Source of the DNA: JBFLVU01 sp964589625
Lineage (GTDB): Bacteria > Acidobacteriota > UBA4820 > DSQY01
DNA length: 64,000 bases
Assembly (NCBI GenBank): GCA_964589625.1
Contig: CAZPSH010000013.1
Location: forward strand, 9,621-73,620
Direction of reading: 5' to 3'
A program made the translations under genes and the position numbers. The notes beneath the pieces were generated by a model that was not told the DNA's origin, searched no databases, and worked only from the letters and a program-made list of their open reading frames with translations. Positions 7,263-16,900 of this stretch are shown one piece after another. Numbering within the stretch: the first letter of the stretch is position 1; each line of letters starts with the position of its first letter.

Positions 7263-8656
7263 AGCCCGGGGAAGACCGGCGCCCGAAACCGCGGCCCGGC
7301 CCGCCCCGGCGAAACCTGAGGGCCCTGGCGGCGCGCCTGCTCGAGGAAATCCTCGGGGCCAACCAGTCCCTCAAGGGGGTGGTCCAGAGGGAGCAGGCCA
7401 GACTGACCCGGGAGGACGACCGGGCCCTCCTGCGGGAGCTGGTGGCCGGACCGGTGCGGACCCTGCCCTTCCTGGACTGGGCCATGGAGGAGTGCACCTC
7501 CCGGGGCCTCGATCGAACGCAGAAGGAGCTCCTCCACATTCTCCGGGTGGGCGCCTACCAGATCCTGTTCCTCGACCGCATCCCGGCCTACGCGGCGGTC
7601 CACGAATGCGTGGAGGCCGCCAAGAGCCTGAACCCCGGCGCGGGCGGATTCGTCAACGGAATCCTCCGCAGCATTTCGGAAAAGCGCGACTCTCTCCTCG
7701 AAGCCCGGATCCGTCTCCCAGGGGCCGAAGGCGCGGCCCTCCGGAACGGGGCTCCGGTCTGGCTCGCGGTCCGGTACGAAAGGCGCTTCGGCGAGGAGGG
7801 CGAGGCGCTCCTGCAGGCACTTTCTACCCCGGCATCCACCTCGATCCTATTTATGGGCCCGGGTGCCGAGGCCCAGGGCCTCCCCATTCTGGAGCGCGAG
7901 GGCTTCCGGCTGACCGCCGAAACCGCCCTTCCCCTCACGTACCGCGTGGAATCGGGCAACCCCGCGGATTCGGACGCCTTTGCACGCGGCCTCTTTTACG
8001 TCATGGACCCGGCCTCCCAGATCCCCGCGCTCCTCCTCCCGGTGGCGCGCGGGGGGCGAATCCTTGACCTGTGCGCGGCTCCCGGCGGCAAGACCATCCG
8101 CCTCGCCCTCCGCACCGGGGAGGAGCGCCGCCTCGTGGCCGCCGACCGCAACCGGCGCCGCCTTCGACAGATGGCCCAGAATCTCAAACGGCTCGGATTC
8201 CCCTCCATCCGCCTGGTGGCGGCCGAAGCCCCCGGACCCCTGCCCTTCGCGGGGGGCTGGGACGGCGTTCTCGTGGACGCGCCCTGCTCCTCCCTCGGAA
8301 CCCTGCGGCGGAACCCCGAGATCCGGTGGCAGACGACGGAGGCGGACCTGGAGCGCCACAGCGCTCGGCAGGGCCGCCTTCTTTCCGCGGCGGCGGATCT
8401 GGTGAAGCCCGGCGGCCACCTCCTGTATTCGGTTTGTTCCATCGAGCCCGAGGAGACCCTCGACCCGGTTCAGGCCCTGCTCGCCTCCAGGCCCGACTTC
8501 ATCCCCGAGGCGCTGAAGCCGCCCGAGGCGTTGGAGCCCCTCCTCGAACCGGCGGGGGAGGGACGGGCCTACGTCCTGCCTTCGAAGGTACCCTGGGACG
8601 GCTTCTTCGTGGCCCTGCTCAAGCGGAAGGGCAAGCGCCTAAAGGCCTCCACCTGA
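7259..8656 (+). CDS. rsmB: 16S rRNA (cytosine-967-C5)-methyltransferase RsmB
   Basis: NusB-like N-terminal RNA-binding domain (residues ~20-150: RALAARLLEEILGANQSL, VGAYQILFLDRIPAYAAVHECVE) fused to a Sun/NOL1 m5C methyltransferase. The SAM site is LDLCAAPGGKT. The two catalytic cysteines are in VDAPCSSLGTLRRNPEIRW and YSVCSIEPEE. I place the start at GTG 7259, which shares GTGA with the fmt stop and gives about 465 residues. An in-frame ATG at 7157 lies deep inside fmt. The ribosome site is poor, so translation probably depends on coupling to fmt. The def-fmt-rsmB order is widespread in bacteria. Confidence 0.92.
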   Translation: MKPGEDRRPKPRPGPPRRNLRALAARLLEEILGANQSLKGVVQREQARLTREDDRALLRELVAGPVRTLPFLDWAMEECTSRGLDRTQKELLHILRVGAYQILFLDRIPAYAAVHECVEAAKSLNPGAGGFVNGILRSISEKRDSLLEARIRLPGAEGAALRNGAPVWLAVRYERRFGEEGEALLQALSTPASTSILFMGPGAEAQGLPILEREGFRLTAETALPLTYRVESGNPADSDAFARGLFYVMDPASQIPALLLPVARGGRILDLCAAPGGKTIRLALRTGEERRLVAADRNRRRLRQMAQNLKRLGFPSIRLVAAEAPGPLPFAGGWDGVLVDAPCSSLGTLRRNPEIRWQTTEADLERHSARQGRLLSAAADLVKPGGHLLYSVCSIEPEETLDPVQALLASRPDFIPEALKPPEALEPLLEPAGEGRAYVLPSKVPWDGFFVALLKRKGKRLKAST

Positions 8657-9459
8657 TGCGTCGCCCCCCTCTATCCTGCCTTGAATCGGGTCCTCGGGAC
8701 GCTCCACCCGTCCTTCTCGTGCACGGTTTTCCGCTGGACGGGCGGATGTGGGGAGGTGTGGCCCGCCTCCTGGCCCAGAAATGGAGGACCCTCGTGCCCG
8801 ATCTCCGGGGCTTCGGGACGTCACCGCCGGGTCCCGAGAGGTGGACGCTGGAGGATTGCGCGGCGGACCTGGAAGACGTGGTCCGGACGTGCGGCGCCGT
8901 GCCCTGCGCGGCGGTGGGCTTCTCCATGGGCGGGTACGCCGTCCTGGCCCTGGCGGAGCGCGCCCCCGCCGCAATCCGCGGATTCGCCCTCGTGGATTCG
9001 AGGGCCGAAGCCGACGGGGAGCAGGCGCGCCGGGACCGGACCGCCGCGGCGGCCCGCGTGGGATCCAAGGGAACGGCGTGGCTGGTGGAGGAGATGATCC
9101 CTCGGCTCCTCCATCCGGCGAACCTGGAGGGGAATCCCCGCCTGGCGGACGAGGTGCGTCGCCTCATGTCGGCCCAGCCGGCGGCGTCCGTGCGGGCGGC
9201 GATCCTGGCCATGCGGGACCGTCCCTCCCGGGTGGATGTGGTGGAGCGGCTGGATGGCCCCTTTCAGGTTCTGACCGGATCCGCCGACGGCCTGACGCCC
9301 CCCGCTGAGGGGAGGGCTCTCGCCGCGCGGGCTCCCCAAGGGGAATTTCACGAGATTCAGGGGGCCGGCCACTTGGCTCCCTTGGAGCGCCCCGCGGACG
9401 TCGCGGCCCACCTGGAGGCGTTTCTATCCAGGGTCTTCGGGCGGGGACCGAAGGCGTAA
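8656..9459 (+). CDS. Alpha/beta-fold hydrolase
   Basis: A 267-residue alpha/beta hydrolase. HGFPLDGRMW supplies the oxyanion-hole region, GFSMGGYAVLAL holds the nucleophile serine in GxSxG, TGSADGLTPP carries the acid and GAGHLAPLERP the histidine. The start ATG 8656 overlaps the rsmB stop by one base (TGATG), so it closes the def-fmt-rsmB operon. The substrate is unknown; esterase, lactonase or BioH-like activities are all compatible. Confidence 0.88.
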   Translation: MRRPPLSCLESGPRDAPPVLLVHGFPLDGRMWGGVARLLAQKWRTLVPDLRGFGTSPPGPERWTLEDCAADLEDVVRTCGAVPCAAVGFSMGGYAVLALAERAPAAIRGFALVDSRAEADGEQARRDRTAAAARVGSKGTAWLVEEMIPRLLHPANLEGNPRLADEVRRLMSAQPAASVRAAILAMRDRPSRVDVVERLDGPFQVLTGSADGLTPPAEGRALAARAPQGEFHEIQGAGHLAPLERPADVAAHLEAFLSRVFGRGPKA

Positions 9460-9481
9460 CGGCATCGCTTCCGTCCTGGCA

Positions 9482-10282
9482 TCAGACCGAACGCAGCGCG
9501 AAGGACTCCAGAAGGGCGGCGAGGGCGCCTGGACGTTCGATGGGGGCCATGTGCCCGCACCGGGCCAGGACCTCCAGGCGAGAGCCCGGGATGCGGCGGT
9601 GGGCCTGGCGGCACTCCTCCAGGAACGGGTCTTCGTCCCCTGCGACGAAGAGGGCCGGGGCCCTCAGGCGCTCGAGGCCCCGGACCGTGTCGAAGCTCCT
9701 CGGCTCCGCCGGGGTCAGGAGGTCTGCGGCGCGGTAGCCCTCCATGGCGTTCCGCAGGAGCCGAACCCCCTCCAGAGTGGCGCGGACCTTTCCGAAGAGA
9801 CGCCCGGACTGGAGCCTGTCCAGGACCGCCTCGGGGCCGGCGGTCCACGCGACGGCCCGGATCTCCCTGACCCAGGCGGAGGCCACCGAACGGAAGGGCG
9901 CGGGGCCTTCGGGCGGAGGTTCAGCGGAGCCGATGCAGGCCACCGAGAGGGTCCGGCTCGGGTTGGACATGGCGAAAACCATGGCCGTTTGCGCCCCCCG
10001 GGAGTGCCCGGCCACGTGCGCCGCCGCGATTCCAAGGTGGTCCAGGAGGCGCGCCGCGTCCTCGGCGTCGGCGAGGCGGGAGAATTCCCCCAGGGGATCG
10101 GAGGCGGAGAGCCCGGCATCTCTTGGATCCAGGCGAATTACCCGGAAGCGCTCCGCCAGGGCCGGGACCATGAGATCCCAGAGGTGGAGATTGAGCGTCC
10201 ATCCTGGAACGAGCAGGAGAGGAGGACCCTCCCCCTCGACCTCAAAGTGGAGACGGGCGGCGGGGAACTCCAGCAAGGCCAT
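9482..10282 (-). CDS. Alpha/beta-fold hydrolase
   Basis: A second, distinct alpha/beta hydrolase (266 residues), convergent with the previous one across a 22-base gap. It has VPGWTLNLHLWDLMVP, the nucleophile elbow GHSRGAQTAM, AGDEDPFLEE (acid) and RCGHMAPIERP (His). It ends a three-gene minus-strand set with the CDGSH and YgjP-like genes (19-base gap to the CDGSH gene). No substrate can be assigned. Confidence 0.87.
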   Translation of the reverse strand: MALLEFPAARLHFEVEGEGPPLLLVPGWTLNLHLWDLMVPALAERFRVIRLDPRDAGLSASDPLGEFSRLADAEDAARLLDHLGIAAAHVAGHSRGAQTAMVFAMSNPSRTLSVACIGSAEPPPEGPAPFRSVASAWVREIRAVAWTAGPEAVLDRLQSGRLFGKVRATLEGVRLLRNAMEGYRAADLLTPAEPRSFDTVRGLERLRAPALFVAGDEDPFLEECRQAHRRIPGSRLEVLARCGHMAPIERPGALAALLESFALRSV

Positions 10283-10301
10283 CGGAGAGGCGGGTCAGGG
10301 A

Positions 10302-10538
10302 TCAGAGGTCCCTGTGGCTCCCGTCGCACACGGGCTTGTTCTTGGAGTGCTTGCAGCCGCACCAGGCCACCCGCTTCTGGGCCTCCAGGGTGTACCGGAT
10401 GGGACTGTGGCCGGTTCCCTTATGGGAGCCGTCGCAAAAAGGCTGCTTGGCGGATAGGCCGCAGGCGCACCACCAGTGGTCGCCCGGCTCGGTCTCCTGA
10501 ACGAAGGGCGCCTTTTGAACGATTTTCGGTTCGGGCAT
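10302..10538 (-). CDS. Double-CDGSH iron-sulfur protein
   Basis: 78 residues carrying two complete CDGSH [2Fe-2S]-binding motifs: C24-x-C26 with CDGSH (C35, H39), and C60-x-C62 with CDGSH (C71, H75). Each motif has three Cys and one His ligand, as in mitoNEET-family proteins, here as two motifs in one chain without a membrane anchor. Such proteins are thought to hold redox-labile clusters. It lies between the YgjP-like peptidase (55-base gap) and a hydrolase on the same strand. A specific role cannot be inferred. Confidence 0.95.
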   Translation of the reverse strand: MPEPKIVQKAPFVQETEPGDHWWCACGLSAKQPFCDGSHKGTGHSPIRYTLEAQKRVAWCGCKHSKNKPVCDGSHRDL

Positions 10539-10593
10539 GAGATCTCCTCCGAGCCGGAAGCAACGCTTTTCCGCTTCGCCGCATTCCGGCCGG

Positions 10594-11313
10594 TCAGCGG
10601 ATGAGGAGCAGGGGGCCGTACTGGTTCAGCCAGGCCCTGTGGGCCTCGAAATTGGGAAGTACCTGCGCCACGAGCCGCCAGAAAGACGGGCCGTGGTGAG
10701 GGTGGCGAAGGTGGCACAGCTCGTGGACCACCACGTAGTCGAGAATCGAAGGGGGAGCGAGAAGGAGCCGCCAGTTGAAGGTGAGGGTCCCTCCGGAGGT
10801 ACACGCCCCCCAGCGGGTCTTCTGGTCGCGGATGCTCAGCCGTTTGGGCCGGACCCGGAGGAGTGGAGCCAGGGCCTCCACGCGCCGGGCCAGGACTTCG
10901 CGGGCCTTGACCCGGAGGGCGGCCTGGAGGACTTCCGCCACGGGGGTTTCTCCCCGCCTGGGGACGGTGACCACCACCCGGTCCCTGTGCCACTCCACCG
11001 AGGCGTCTTCGCACGCCACGTTTCGGACCTTGACGGGCAGGTACCGGCCCCGGTAGGGAACCTTCCGGCTCTCCCCGAGAGGCGGCGGCGCCTCGGCCAG
11101 GAGCGTGTCGCGGCGCTCCAGGTGCTCGAGGACCCACTCCGCGTTGTTCCGGATGATGCCGGGCACTCGCCCGGCGGTTCCCCAGCGGGGGAGCACCACC
11201 ACGAGTCCGTCCCGCTCCTCCACCTTGAGGAGGACGCGGCGCGCGCGCGCGTTCCGTCGTACCCCGTAGGAGATGGAGCGGCCCGAAAGAGTGATCCTGC
11301 CCCGAGCGATCAT
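10594..11313 (-). CDS. YgjP-like (DUF45/M48-type) metallopeptidase
   Basis: A 239-residue protein of the YgjP-like metallopeptidase family. The zinc site is VVVHELCHLRHPHHGPSFW, with H197, E198, H201 and H207. Upstream is the family signature RWGACTSGGTLTFNWRLLLAP. The N-terminal half carries the conserved RRNARARRVLLKV segment. It has no signal peptide and is likely cytoplasmic. A promoter lies at 11340-11368. The biological substrate of this family is not established. Confidence 0.92.
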   Translation of the reverse strand: MIARGRITLSGRSISYGVRRNARARRVLLKVEERDGLVVVLPRWGTAGRVPGIIRNNAEWVLEHLERRDTLLAEAPPPLGESRKVPYRGRYLPVKVRNVACEDASVEWHRDRVVVTVPRRGETPVAEVLQAALRVKAREVLARRVEALAPLLRVRPKRLSIRDQKTRWGACTSGGTLTFNWRLLLAPPSILDYVVVHELCHLRHPHHGPSFWRLVAQVLPNFEAHRAWLNQYGPLLLIR

Positions 11314-11339
11314 GGAGCCCCCTCCTGGGAGGCCGGGCC

Positions 11340-11368
11340 AGTGTAGGGGCAGTTTGCTCCCGGCGCAA
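11340..11368 (-). promoter_or_regulatory. Sigma70-type promoter for the YgjP-CDGSH-hydrolase set
   Basis: On the minus strand: TTGCGC (11368-11363), a 17-base spacer and TACACT (11345-11340), with a predicted start about 20 bases before the ATG at 11313. Confidence 0.4.
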
Positions 11369-11493
11369 GACCCCCCTTGGGGATGGAATCAGGGGGGGGA
11401 ATCGGGGAACAGAGAGAAAACGCAATGGGTTAGGTCGCAGGAAACCGCCCGGGGCCATGGCGCCGCCGACCCCGGCCGGCCTTTCGGTGGGCG

Positions 11494-12774
11494 CTACTTC
11501 TGTTCCTTCGTTCCCCAGAGGTGGGCCAGGTGCACGAAAGTCTCCGTGGCCTTGGCCATCCACTCCAGGCTCACCCACTCCTGGAGGCCGTGGAAGTTGA
11601 CCCCTCCGGCGAAGATGTTGGGCGTCGGAACGCCCATGAAGCAGAGCCGGGCGCCGTCCGTTCCGCCCCGTATGAAGCCCAGCTTCGGCTGGAGACCGGC
11701 CCGCCGGACGGCCTCCTCGGCCAGCCCGACGACCTCGGGGAACCGGTCCAGGACCACCTTCATGTTCCGGTAGGATTCCTGAACACCCACCTCCACCCGG
11801 CATCCGGGGAAGGCCTCTTCCGTCTCCAGGGCCAGTCGCCGGAGGTCATCTTCCCGCTCTTCCAGGTCTCGAACCTCAAAGCCCCGCACGAGCATTTTGA
11901 TCTCGAGGCGCCCCACCTCCCCGGCGATCACGTAGGGGTGCAGGTAGGATTCCCTCAGCTCGGTGGTTTCGGGCAGGTGGTCGCCGGGCAGGCGGCCGAT
12001 AAGCCAGGAGGCGGCCCTCAGGGCGTTGACCATCCGGTTCTTGGCCATGCCGGGGTGGACGTCGATGCCCGTGACGGTCACCGTGGCGGCGTCGGCGCAG
12101 AAGGTCTCCACCTCCACTTCGCCCAGGATCGAGCCGTCGAAGGTGTAGGCCGCCTCGGCGCCGAATCGCTTCACGTCGAAGTACTTGGTTCCGTTCCCGG
12201 TCTCCTCGTCGGGCGTGAAGCCGACCCGGATCGGGCCGTGCGAAATCTCCGGATGGCGCCGGAGGTAGTCGATGCCCGTCAGGATCTCCGCGATCCCGGC
12301 CTTGTCGTCCGCCCCGAGGAGCGTCGTCCCGTCGGAGGTGATGATCGTGTCGCCCACGCACCGGGCGAGGAGCGGGTTCTTGGAAGCGAGGATGGTCCGG
12401 GACGGGTCGCCCTTCAGGACGATGTCCCCGCCGTCGTACTTCGGCAGAACCTGGGGAGCCACCCCGTCCCCCCGGGTGGCGGGATAGGTGTCCACGTGGG
12501 CCAGGAATCCCACGACGGGGGCCGTGCGACCCTTCGTCAGGTTGGCGGGTAAGGTCCCGAACAGGTATCCGTTGGCGTCCAGTTCCACGTCCTGGAGGCC
12601 CAAGTCCAGCAGTTCCGTCTGGAGGAGCCGGAGAAGGTCCCACTGGCCGGGAGTGGACGGGTAGGTCTCGCTCGTTTCGCTGGACTGTGTATCGACCCTT
12701 ACGTACCGGAGAAACCGCTCCAGCAGGTCCTTCTTTTCGGCCTCGCCCAGCGTGACTGATATCGGCTCGCTCAT
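11494..12774 (-). CDS. pepT: Peptidase T (tripeptide aminopeptidase)
   Basis: M20-family di-zinc aminopeptidase that removes N-terminal residues from tripeptides. The metal and catalytic residues are visible: FLAHVDTYPA (H93, D95), LLGADDKAGIAE (D156) and TPDEETGNG (E190, E191). The dimerisation domain follows (VTVTGIDVHPGMAKNRMVNA), then IRGGTDGARL and GVNFHGLQEW with the last metal His. 426 residues from ATG 12774 (MSEPISV). Open sequence above this start is low-complexity and non-conserved. Confidence 0.95.
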   Translation of the reverse strand: MSEPISVTLGEAEKKDLLERFLRYVRVDTQSSETSETYPSTPGQWDLLRLLQTELLDLGLQDVELDANGYLFGTLPANLTKGRTAPVVGFLAHVDTYPATRGDGVAPQVLPKYDGGDIVLKGDPSRTILASKNPLLARCVGDTIITSDGTTLLGADDKAGIAEILTGIDYLRRHPEISHGPIRVGFTPDEETGNGTKYFDVKRFGAEAAYTFDGSILGEVEVETFCADAATVTVTGIDVHPGMAKNRMVNALRAASWLIGRLPGDHLPETTELRESYLHPYVIAGEVGRLEIKMLVRGFEVRDLEEREDDLRRLALETEEAFPGCRVEVGVQESYRNMKVVLDRFPEVVGLAEEAVRRAGLQPKLGFIRGGTDGARLCFMGVPTPNIFAGGVNFHGLQEWVSLEWMAKATETFVHLAHLWGTKEQK

Positions 12775-12924
12775 GCCCTGACCCCTTCGTATCGTCTGGC
12801 GTTCACGGGAGCCGGACGTCCCGGGGGTTGGGCGCCGCGCTCTCCTCTGTTCTGTGGGGATGCCCCCCGGGATTCCGCCGCCTGCGGACCGGTCCATCGT
12901 CCGGGCCGGCAGGAGGCGGTGATC

Positions 12925-13914
12925 TTACCGGTAGCTCTGAAGCGTCTTCATGTAATTCGCGCGCTCGAAGGCCGTCGGCTCGGGGCAGCACTTCTGGCTC
13001 AGGCTGCCGATCATCTGCCGCACGGAGACGTACTCCTTCTCCTCCATCCAGGCCCGCAGGCCCTTTAAAACCTCCGCGGCCCGCTCGACCCCGTGGAGAA
13101 GGAGGGCCGAAGCCATCATGGTCACGTTGGCTCCCGCCATGAGCATCTTGACCACGTCCTCGCTCCGGTGGATTCCGCTCGTGGCCGCCAGGTCCGGACG
13201 GATCCGGCCGTGGAGGATGGCGATCCACCGAAGGGGGAGACGCATCTCCTGGGGAGTCGAAAGGACGAGGTTGGGTTTGACATCGAGCTCTTCGAGATCG
13301 ATGTCGGGCTGGTAGAAGCGGTTGAAGAGGACCAGGGCGTCGGCGCCGGCCTCGTCGAGCTGCTTCGCCATGTGGGCCATGTTGCTGAAGTAGGGATTCA
13401 GCTTGACGGCCACGGGGATGGTCACGGCGGACTTGACGGTGCGGACGTCCTCCAGGTACATGCGCTCCACGTCCACGCCCGGAAGGTTCGGGTCCGTGGG
13501 GATGTAGTAGACGTTCAGCTCCAGGGCATCCGCCCCCGCCTCCTGGATCTTCTTCGCATAATCCATCCAGCCGCCCACGGAAACCCCGTTGAGGCTCGCG
13601 ATGACGGGGATGGACAGGGCGGCCTTGGCCTTGCGGACGTGCTCCAGGTACTCCTCCGGACCGTGGATGTATTCGTCACTCGGCGGAAAATAGGAAGTGG
13701 CCTCGGCGAAGCTCTCCGATCCGTAGGAGAGGAAGTGGTCCAGCCCTTCGCTCTCCTGCCGGATCTGCTCCTCGAAGAGGGATTCGAGAACCACGGCGGC
13801 GAGGCCCTTTTCCTCCATGTGCTTGAGCGTGTCGAGGTCCGAGGTGAGGGGGCTCGCGGAAGCCACGAGCGGGTTCCTCAGGTTCAGTCCCATGTAGGTG
13901 GTCGAAAGGTCCAT
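12925..13914 (-). CDS. Dihydroorotate-dehydrogenase-like FMN protein
   Basis: A TIM-barrel FMN protein resembling class 1 dihydroorotate dehydrogenase (329 residues): DLSTTYMGLNLRNPLVASASPLT at the start, IPVIASLNGV, ALELNVYYIP, IPVAVKLNPYFSN with the FMN-binding Lys, and LAATSGIHRSEDVVKMLMAGA near the phosphate site. There is no PyrK-type subunit beside it; instead it sits 54 bases behind PFOR. I chose ATG 13914, with a GAAGGGG ribosome site, over the in-frame TTG at 13938. Proteins of this type often accompany NifJ and are annotated as dihydroorotate-dehydrogenase-like; the true substrate is unclear. Confidence 0.88.
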   Translation of the reverse strand: MDLSTTYMGLNLRNPLVASASPLTSDLDTLKHMEEKGLAAVVLESLFEEQIRQESEGLDHFLSYGSESFAEATSYFPPSDEYIHGPEEYLEHVRKAKAALSIPVIASLNGVSVGGWMDYAKKIQEAGADALELNVYYIPTDPNLPGVDVERMYLEDVRTVKSAVTIPVAVKLNPYFSNMAHMAKQLDEAGADALVLFNRFYQPDIDLEELDVKPNLVLSTPQEMRLPLRWIAILHGRIRPDLAATSGIHRSEDVVKMLMAGANVTMMASALLLHGVERAAEVLKGLRAWMEEKEYVSVRQMIGSLSQKCCPEPTAFERANYMKTLQSYR

Positions 13915-13968
13915 GACGTACCCCTTCTCGTTCTGCAAGGGCGGCGCCCCGCGGCGCCGCCGACGCGC

Positions 13969-16900
13969 TCAGGAATCCTTCTGCTCCGCCTCGGGGGCTG
14001 TCCCGGCCCCGAAGGCCATGGACGCCATCTGCTCGTATACGCGCCAGCGCTGTTTGATCTCGGCGTCGCCGATCTCGAGGAGGCGCTTGGCGCTCTCGGG
14101 ATGGCTCTTTGTGAGCATTCTAAACCGGGTCTCCTTGAGGGCGTAGTCCGCGAAGGAGATCTTGGGCGCCTTCGAGTCGAGCTTGAGGGGGTTCTTGCCG
14201 CCGGCGGCCAGGTCCGGGTTATAGCGGAAGAGGGGCCAGGCGCCGCACTCCACCGCCTCCTTCTGGTGGGCCATGCCCTCCATGAGGTCGAATCCGTGGG
14301 CGATGCAGTGGCTGTAGGCGATGATGAGGGAGGGGCCGTCGTAAGCCTCGGCCTCCAGGAAGGCCTTGACCGTCTGGGCGTCGCTGGCCCCCATGGCCAC
14401 GCGGGCCACGTAGATGTTCCCGTAGGACATGGCGATCAGGCCCAGGTCCTTCTTCGGCATGGGCTTCCCGGCCGCGGCGAACTTGGCCACGGCGGCCATG
14501 GGTGTGGCTTTGGAGCACTGCCCGCCCGTGTTGGAGTAGACCTCCGTGTCGAGGACGAGGACGTTCACGTTGCGTCCCGAGGCCAGGACGTGGTCCAGCC
14601 CGCCGTACCCGATGTCGTAGGCCCACCCGTCGCCGCCCACAACCCAGACGCTCTTCTTGACGAGGGCGTCGGCGACGGAGAGGAGGTTCCGGGCTTCGGG
14701 ATGGGACGAGGAGGCCAGCTTCTCCTTGAGCTCCGCCACTCGGCGGCGTTGGGCGGCGATTCCCGCCTCGTCGTCCTGGGGCCCAGTGAGGAGACCGTCC
14801 ACGAGCCCGTCGCCGAGATCCGGACGCATCCGCTCGAGGATCTCGCGGGCGTACTCGTTGTGCTTGTCCAGGGTGAGGCGGAAGCCGTAGCCGAATTCGG
14901 CGTTGTCCTCGAAGAGGGAGTTGGACCAGGCCGGACCCCGGCCGTCGCGGTTCACGGCGTAAGGGGTGGTGGGGAGATTGGCGCCGTAGATGGAGGAGCA
15001 GCCCGTGGCGTTGGCGATGATGGCCCGGTCGCCGAAGAGCTGGGTGAGCAGTTTCACGTAGGGGGTTTCGCCGCAACCGGCGCAGGCGCCCGAAAACTCG
15101 AAGAGGGGCTGGAGGAACTGGGAGCCCTTCACCGTGTCGATCTTGACGGCGGCCCGGTCCACCTCGGGGAGGGAGAGGAAGAACTCGAAGTTGTCGCGCT
15201 CGGGAAGGCGTAGGGGGATCTGGTCGGCCATGTCGAGGGCCTTGTGCCGGGCGTTGCTCTTGTCCTTGGCCGGGCAGGCTGCCACGCAGAGTCCGCACCC
15301 CGTGCAGTCCTCCGGGGCCACCTGGACGGTGTACTTCATGCCCTTGAACTCCTGGCCCTTGTAATCCATGGACTTGAAGGTGGCCGGGGCGTCCTTCAGA
15401 AGGGCCGGGTCGTAGGCCTTGATGCGGATGGAGGCGTGGGGGCAGACGAGGGCGCACTTTCCGCACTGGATGCAGATCTTCTCGTCCCACACCGGGATTT
15501 CAAGGGCGATGTTGCGCTTCTCCCACTGGGCGGTGGCCGTGGGGAAGGTTCCGTCGCAGGGCATCTCGGACACCCGAACCTCGTCCCCCCTGTTGGCGAG
15601 GATCTTGGCCAGCGTGGTCTTTACGTACTCGGGGGCCGCGTCGGAGACCACCGGCGGGCGGTCGAAGTCGCTGGTGGCCTGGGCGGGGATGGCGACCTCG
15701 AAGAGGTTGGCCAGGGTCTGGTCCACCGCCTCGAAGTTCTTGCGTACCACGTCCTCGCCTTTCTTCCCGTACGTCTTCTCGATGGATTTCTTGATGGCGG
15801 CGATGGCCTCGTCCTTAGGGAGGACGCCGGAGATGGCGAAGAAGCAGGTCTGCATGATGGTGTTCACGCGCCCGCCCATTCCCGTCTCCTTGGCCACCTT
15901 ATACCCGTCGATGACGTAGAAGCGGGCCTTCTTGGCGATGATTTGCTCCTGGACGCTCCGGGGGAGCTTGTCCCAGACCTCGTCGGCTCCGTAGGGGCTG
16001 TTGAGAAGGAAGACGCCGCCGGGCACCAGGTCTTTGAGCATGTCGTACTTTTCGAGAAAGACGAAGGCGTGGCAGGCCAGGAAGTTGGCCGAGTTCACGA
16101 GGTAGATGGAGCGGATGGGCCGGGGACCGAAGCGGAGGTGCGAAACCGTGATGGACCCGGACTTCTTGGAGTCGTAGACGAAGTAGCCCTGAGCGTAGTT
16201 CGCCGTCTCCTCCCCGATGATCTTGATGGAGTTCTTGTTGGCGCCCACGGTGCCGTCGGAGCCGAGGCCGTAGAACAGGCAGCGGATGACGTCTGCGCTC
16301 TCGATGATGAAGGAGGGATCGTACGTCAGGCTCAGGCCCGTTACGTCGTCCTCGATGCCGACCGTGAAGTGATTCTTGGCCTTCTCCTTGGCGGCCTCGT
16401 CGAAGACGGCTTTCACCATGGCGGGGGTGAATTCCTTGGAGGAGAGTCCGTAGCGCCCGCAGATCACGCGGGGGAACCGGAAGGGGAGGGTTCCCGCGGC
16501 CTGGGCCTCGGCCAGAACGGTCATGATGTCCTGGTAGAGGGGTTCGCCCGTGGCGCCCGGCTCTTTGGTGCGGTCGAGGACGGCCAAGGTCTTCACGGAC
16601 CAGGGCAGGGCTTTGATGAAGGCGGCCCCGTCGAAGGGGCGGTAGAGGCGGACCTTGAGCACGCCCACCTTCTCTCCCTGCCTCCGCAGGAAATCCACGG
16701 TTTCCTGCACCGTCTCGGCGGCGGAGCCCATCAGGACGATGACCCGCTCGGCGTCCGGAGCGCCTTCGTAGTCGAAGAGGTGGTAGGAGCGCCCGGTCAC
16801 GGCGGCAAACTTGTCCATGGCCGTCTGCACGACCGATGGAAACGCCTGGTAGTACCGGTTGCAGGCCTCTCGGGCCTGGAAGAACACGTCAGGGTTCTGG